Shown here: positions 61,707 to 64,000 of the stretch, one piece after another
How positions within the stretch are numbered: the stretch's first letter is position 1
How the letters are laid out: each line of letters begins with the position of its first letter
Assembly: GCF_014204625.1 (NCBI RefSeq)
Contig: NZ_JACHLU010000006.1
Span: forward strand, 186,001 to 250,000
DNA from: Gillisella vitis
Lineage (GTDB): Bacteria > Pseudomonadota > Alphaproteobacteria > Rhizobiales > Rhizobiaceae
DNA length: 64,000 bases
Direction of reading: 5' to 3'
Program-made: the position numbers and the translations under genes
Notes under the pieces: generated by a model
What the model was told of the DNA's origin: nothing
The model's database searches: none
The model's input: the letters and a program-made list of their open reading frames with translations, nothing else

Positions 61707-62282
61707 TTACTGATTCTTGTAAATCGCGCCGGCCGTGGTGATGATCACCCATTTTCCGTTCTGTTTTTCCAGCACGGCAACCCGGCTGCTGTCGGGCAGA
61801 ATCGAGCCGACCTTGACCATGAACATGCCGGATGCATCCTCGATCAGGGCGCGGCCATTGGCAACATGCAACAGTCTGAAGGCACCCGTTCCCGGAAATG
61901 GCTGTTGAATCTCCGTCGGCTTCGCATCTTTGACCTCTCGACCCACATTTGATATGGTCGCCGTGTTGATCTGGTCCAGATTTTCAGGAGGCGTTTGCTC
62001 CTGCATTTCGCTTGAAGTCACCGCCAGAGGCGAGGCGCTGAAAACATTGCGGGCTTCCAGTAAGGACAGATCCCGCCCCGTATTGATACCATCCGTTCCC
62101 AAACCAAATTTATCCGGATTGAAAAACACATACCAGGGAAAAACGGCAGAGCCAAAGGCTAGGAAAACACCCGTCGCCGCCAGTACGCGATCCAGAGCCA
62201 CAGAAGAATATCGCCATCCCTCTTTTGGTGGTGCCTCGGATTCGTCAACATCAATATTGTGCAGATCAGGCTCGTCTTGCAT
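61707..62282 (-). CDS. Conserved-looking flagellar-cluster membrane protein, function unknown
   Basis: This 191-residue protein has a cytoplasmic acidic N-terminus (about 30 residues), one membrane helix (VLAATGVFLAFGSAVFPWYVFFN) and a periplasmic domain. Its end (FRLLHVANGRALIEDASGMFMVKVGSILPDSSRVAVLEKQNGKWVIITTAGAIY) looks like a small beta fold of the kind found in secretion pilotins and IgaA/PilP-type proteins, but I cannot name the family. It overlaps the fliI stop by 17 bp, so it is coupled to it and probably acts in flagellar assembly or export. Confidence 0.7.
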   Translation of the reverse strand: MQDEPDLHNIDVDESEAPPKEGWRYSSVALDRVLAATGVFLAFGSAVFPWYVFFNPDKFGLGTDGINTGRDLSLLEARNVFSASPLAVTSSEMQEQTPPENLDQINTATISNVGREVKDAKPTEIQQPFPGTGAFRLLHVANGRALIEDASGMFMVKVGSILPDSSRVAVLEKQNGKWVIITTAGAIYKNQ

Positions 62283-63657
62283 TGTTGTTTCCTGAACTAT
62301 TGGCTGCCTTCAAGGCATTGGCAAGGTCGGCGTAGGCATCCATGACGGGTTGGTCGGATGGTGTCTGTTTCAAAACTTCATACAAAACAGGAACCTGCTT
62401 GATCGCCATATCCAGATCCGGATCACTTCCCGCTCGATAGCCGCCAATCAGGCGAAGATCGCGGGTTTCTTCAAAGCGATGGATCAAGGTTTTCAGACGC
62501 GAGACAAGCTTTTCCTGATCCGGGCTCCATGCCTTGCGGGCAAGACGGGAAATCGACGACAGCGGATTGATGGGCGGATAGCGCCCTTCGTCTGCCAGAC
62601 TGCGATCCAGCACCAGATGCCCATCCAGAATACCACGGGTCGAATCCGCAATCGGATCATTGTGATTATCGCCATCCACCAGAATGGAGATAATCGCTGT
62701 AATCGTTCCTGTTCCTTCTTCACCGGGTCCGGCCCGCTCCAGCAGGCGCGGCAGTTCGGTAAACACCGATGCGGGAAAACCGCGGGCAATCGGCGGCTCA
62801 CCGGCCGCCGTCGCCACCTCACGGATGGCGTGGGCAAAACGGGTAATGCTGTCGGCAATGAACAGCACGTTTTCACCCTGATCACGGAAATGCTCTGCAA
62901 TGGTAATGGCCGTCAATGGTGCCATTTTGCGCAGCATGGGGCTTTCATCACTGGTGGCAACAACAGCAACCGTCTTGGCCATGTTGTCGCCGAGTGTATC
63001 CTCAATGAATTCACGCACTTCACGGCCACGTTCGCCCACCAGGGCAATCACCACCTTATCAAAGGCATCGGCCCGCGCCAGCATCGACAAAAGGGTGGAT
63101 TTACCAACACCGGAGCCTGCAAAAACACCAAGGCGCTGACCAAGGCAAAGCGGTGAAAAAATATCAACGGCCTTCACGCCGGTTCTGAAGCCTGTTTCAA
63201 CCCGCATCCGTCCCATGGACGAGGGTGCGGTGTTGGAAATGGAACGGCGTATCAGGCCCGGAGCCAATGGTCCCAGACCATCAATTGGATCCCCCAGCGC
63301 ATTGATGGTGCGTCCACACCAGCTGTCTTGCGCGGCCACGCGAAAAGCCCCCTTGCGAATGACGGTATCGCCAATCGCTATGGGTTCGCCCGGTTCAATC
63401 GGGCAGACATAGGCCAGCTCAGGCTCCACCCGGACCACTTCCCCCAAGTGAATGCCGGTCGCACTGCGATGAGCAACAAAATCACCAAGGTGCAAATGCC
63501 GCGACAGACCCGAGACCGTATAATAGCCTGCGGCAATCGTGCGCACATGCCCCCCATGCGCCACAGAATTATCAGCCTTGGCATAGCGTTTGCTCAAAGC
63601 CGCCATGGCTGCCAATTTGGTATTCGGCTCGATCCGGGGGGTAAATTCAGCGTTCAT
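62266..63657 (-). CDS. fliI: Flagellar export ATPase FliI
   Basis: This 463-residue, F1-beta-like hexameric ATPase works at the cytoplasmic face of the export gate. Motifs: CLGQRLGVFAGSGVGKSTLLSMLAR (Walker A), VIALVGERGREVREFIED, ENVLFIADSITRFAHAIREV (Walker B) and GSGTGT-like region EGTGTITAIISILVDGDNHNDPIADSTRGILDGHLVLDRSLA. Length is normal. It lies 21 bp after flgF. Its usual regulator FliH is probably the gene at 48646. Confidence 0.96.
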   Translation of the reverse strand: MNAEFTPRIEPNTKLAAMAALSKRYAKADNSVAHGGHVRTIAAGYYTVSGLSRHLHLGDFVAHRSATGIHLGEVVRVEPELAYVCPIEPGEPIAIGDTVIRKGAFRVAAQDSWCGRTINALGDPIDGLGPLAPGLIRRSISNTAPSSMGRMRVETGFRTGVKAVDIFSPLCLGQRLGVFAGSGVGKSTLLSMLARADAFDKVVIALVGERGREVREFIEDTLGDNMAKTVAVVATSDESPMLRKMAPLTAITIAEHFRDQGENVLFIADSITRFAHAIREVATAAGEPPIARGFPASVFTELPRLLERAGPGEEGTGTITAIISILVDGDNHNDPIADSTRGILDGHLVLDRSLADEGRYPPINPLSSISRLARKAWSPDQEKLVSRLKTLIHRFEETRDLRLIGGYRAGSDPDLDMAIKQVPVLYEVLKQTPSDQPVMDAYADLANALKAANSSGNNNARRA

Positions 63658-63678
63658 TGCAACGGCACCCGATCATGA

Positions 63679-63999
63679 TCATTTGCTGCCACCCAGCGTT
63701 TTCAGCGCTTCATTCATGCTGGACTCCAACTGGCTCATCGAGTTTGAAATGCTTTCAAATGCCCGGCTGACCTGAATGAGCTGGGTCATCTGGCTGATGC
63801 CATTGACATTCGACTGCTCGACATAGCCCTGCATGACGCCAATCGTGCTATTATCCACAACCGGCTGCGGCGCTTCCGTGGGTTTCACACCACTGTTGTC
63901 ATAGCGCAAATAGCCCTTGGTGACATCGGCCGTAAACAGACCAAGCTGGCCCACCTGAACGCCATCCTGAAAAATAACGCCATTTCTGCTGACGTTCGG
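63679..63999 (-). CDS. flgF: Flagellar proximal rod protein FlgF (C-terminal part)
   Basis: The frame runs off the right edge. The visible 106 residues read NVSRNGVIFQDGVQVGQLGLFTAD, a beta segment, then MQGYVEQSNVNGISQMTQLIQVSRAFESISNSMSQLESSMNEALKTLGG, the C-terminal rod motif. FlgF rather than FlgG is chosen because FlgG is at 59412 and because flgF-fliI adjacency is usual in rhizobia. Confidence 0.9.
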   Translation of the reverse strand, partial: PNVSRNGVIFQDGVQVGQLGLFTADVTKGYLRYDNSGVKPTEAPQPVVDNSTIGVMQGYVEQSNVNGISQMTQLIQVSRAFESISNSMSQLESSMNEALKTLGGSK

Positions 64000-64000
64000 C

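Noticed and set aside
1..64000. tRNA or rRNA genes
   Set aside because: I saw no cloverleaf with TTC-containing T-loop and no rRNA-like conserved stretch; absence is by eye only.

Overview
The window is a chromosomal segment from a Rhizobiaceae alphaproteobacterium, close to Agrobacterium, Allorhizobium or Rhizobium. The evidence is a flagellar gene order typical of rhizobia (rem, motB-motC-fliK, flaF-flbT, motE, several tandem flagellins), a zwf-pgl-edd Entner-Doudoroff operon, an aglEFGAK alpha-glucoside cluster with aglR, and several families of short palindromic intergenic elements resembling rhizobial RIMEs. I saw no rRNA, tRNA, CRISPR array, complete insertion sequence or phage gene.

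Left third (1-31.6 kb): metabolism and transport. In order: the tail of an unidentified gene; a CatB-like acetyltransferase; a 280-bp cassette bounded by inverted repeats; a secreted alpha/beta hydrolase; a chemoreceptor; a broken lysR gene; a BaiN/HI0933-type flavoprotein; a PuuA/PuuB-like gamma-glutamyl-amine pair; zwf-pgl-edd; a DJ-1/PfpI pseudogene; a secreted mono-heme c-type protein; a 2-hydroxycarboxylate transporter; a DUF2778 protein; a PilZ-like protein; aglEFGAK with divergent aglR and two matched operators; folD; and a WecG/TagA-type glycosyltransferase.

Right half (31.9-64 kb): one long flagellar and motility region, entirely on the minus strand. Read in its own direction (right to left) it runs flgF(partial)-fliI-orf, flgBC-fliE-flgGA-flgI-motE-flgH-fliL-fliP, four flagellin genes each with its own leader and (where checked) terminator, fliH-like-motB-motC-fliK-slt, rem, flgE-flgK-flgL-flaF-flbT-flgD, fliQ-flhA-fliR-fliJ-like, flgJ-flgN-like-motF. 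Many junctions are 4-nt ATGA overlaps, which indicates translational coupling. fliF/G/M/N, motA and flhB are not in the window and presumably lie to the right.

Most interesting observations: (1) all four flagellin leaders share the same ordered blocks, including a UGUCCC element complementary to the Shine-Dalgarno sequence, so the start site could be masked, with FlbT (also encoded here) as a candidate partner; (2) one family of short elements abuts five gene ends and supplies or contains the stop codon in each; (3) a second element family has inserted into a lysR gene; (4) an 11-bp inverted repeat lies upstream of rem, and Rem has Glu where response regulators have the phosphorylated Asp; (5) a 280-bp inverted-repeat cassette carries a small membrane ORF.
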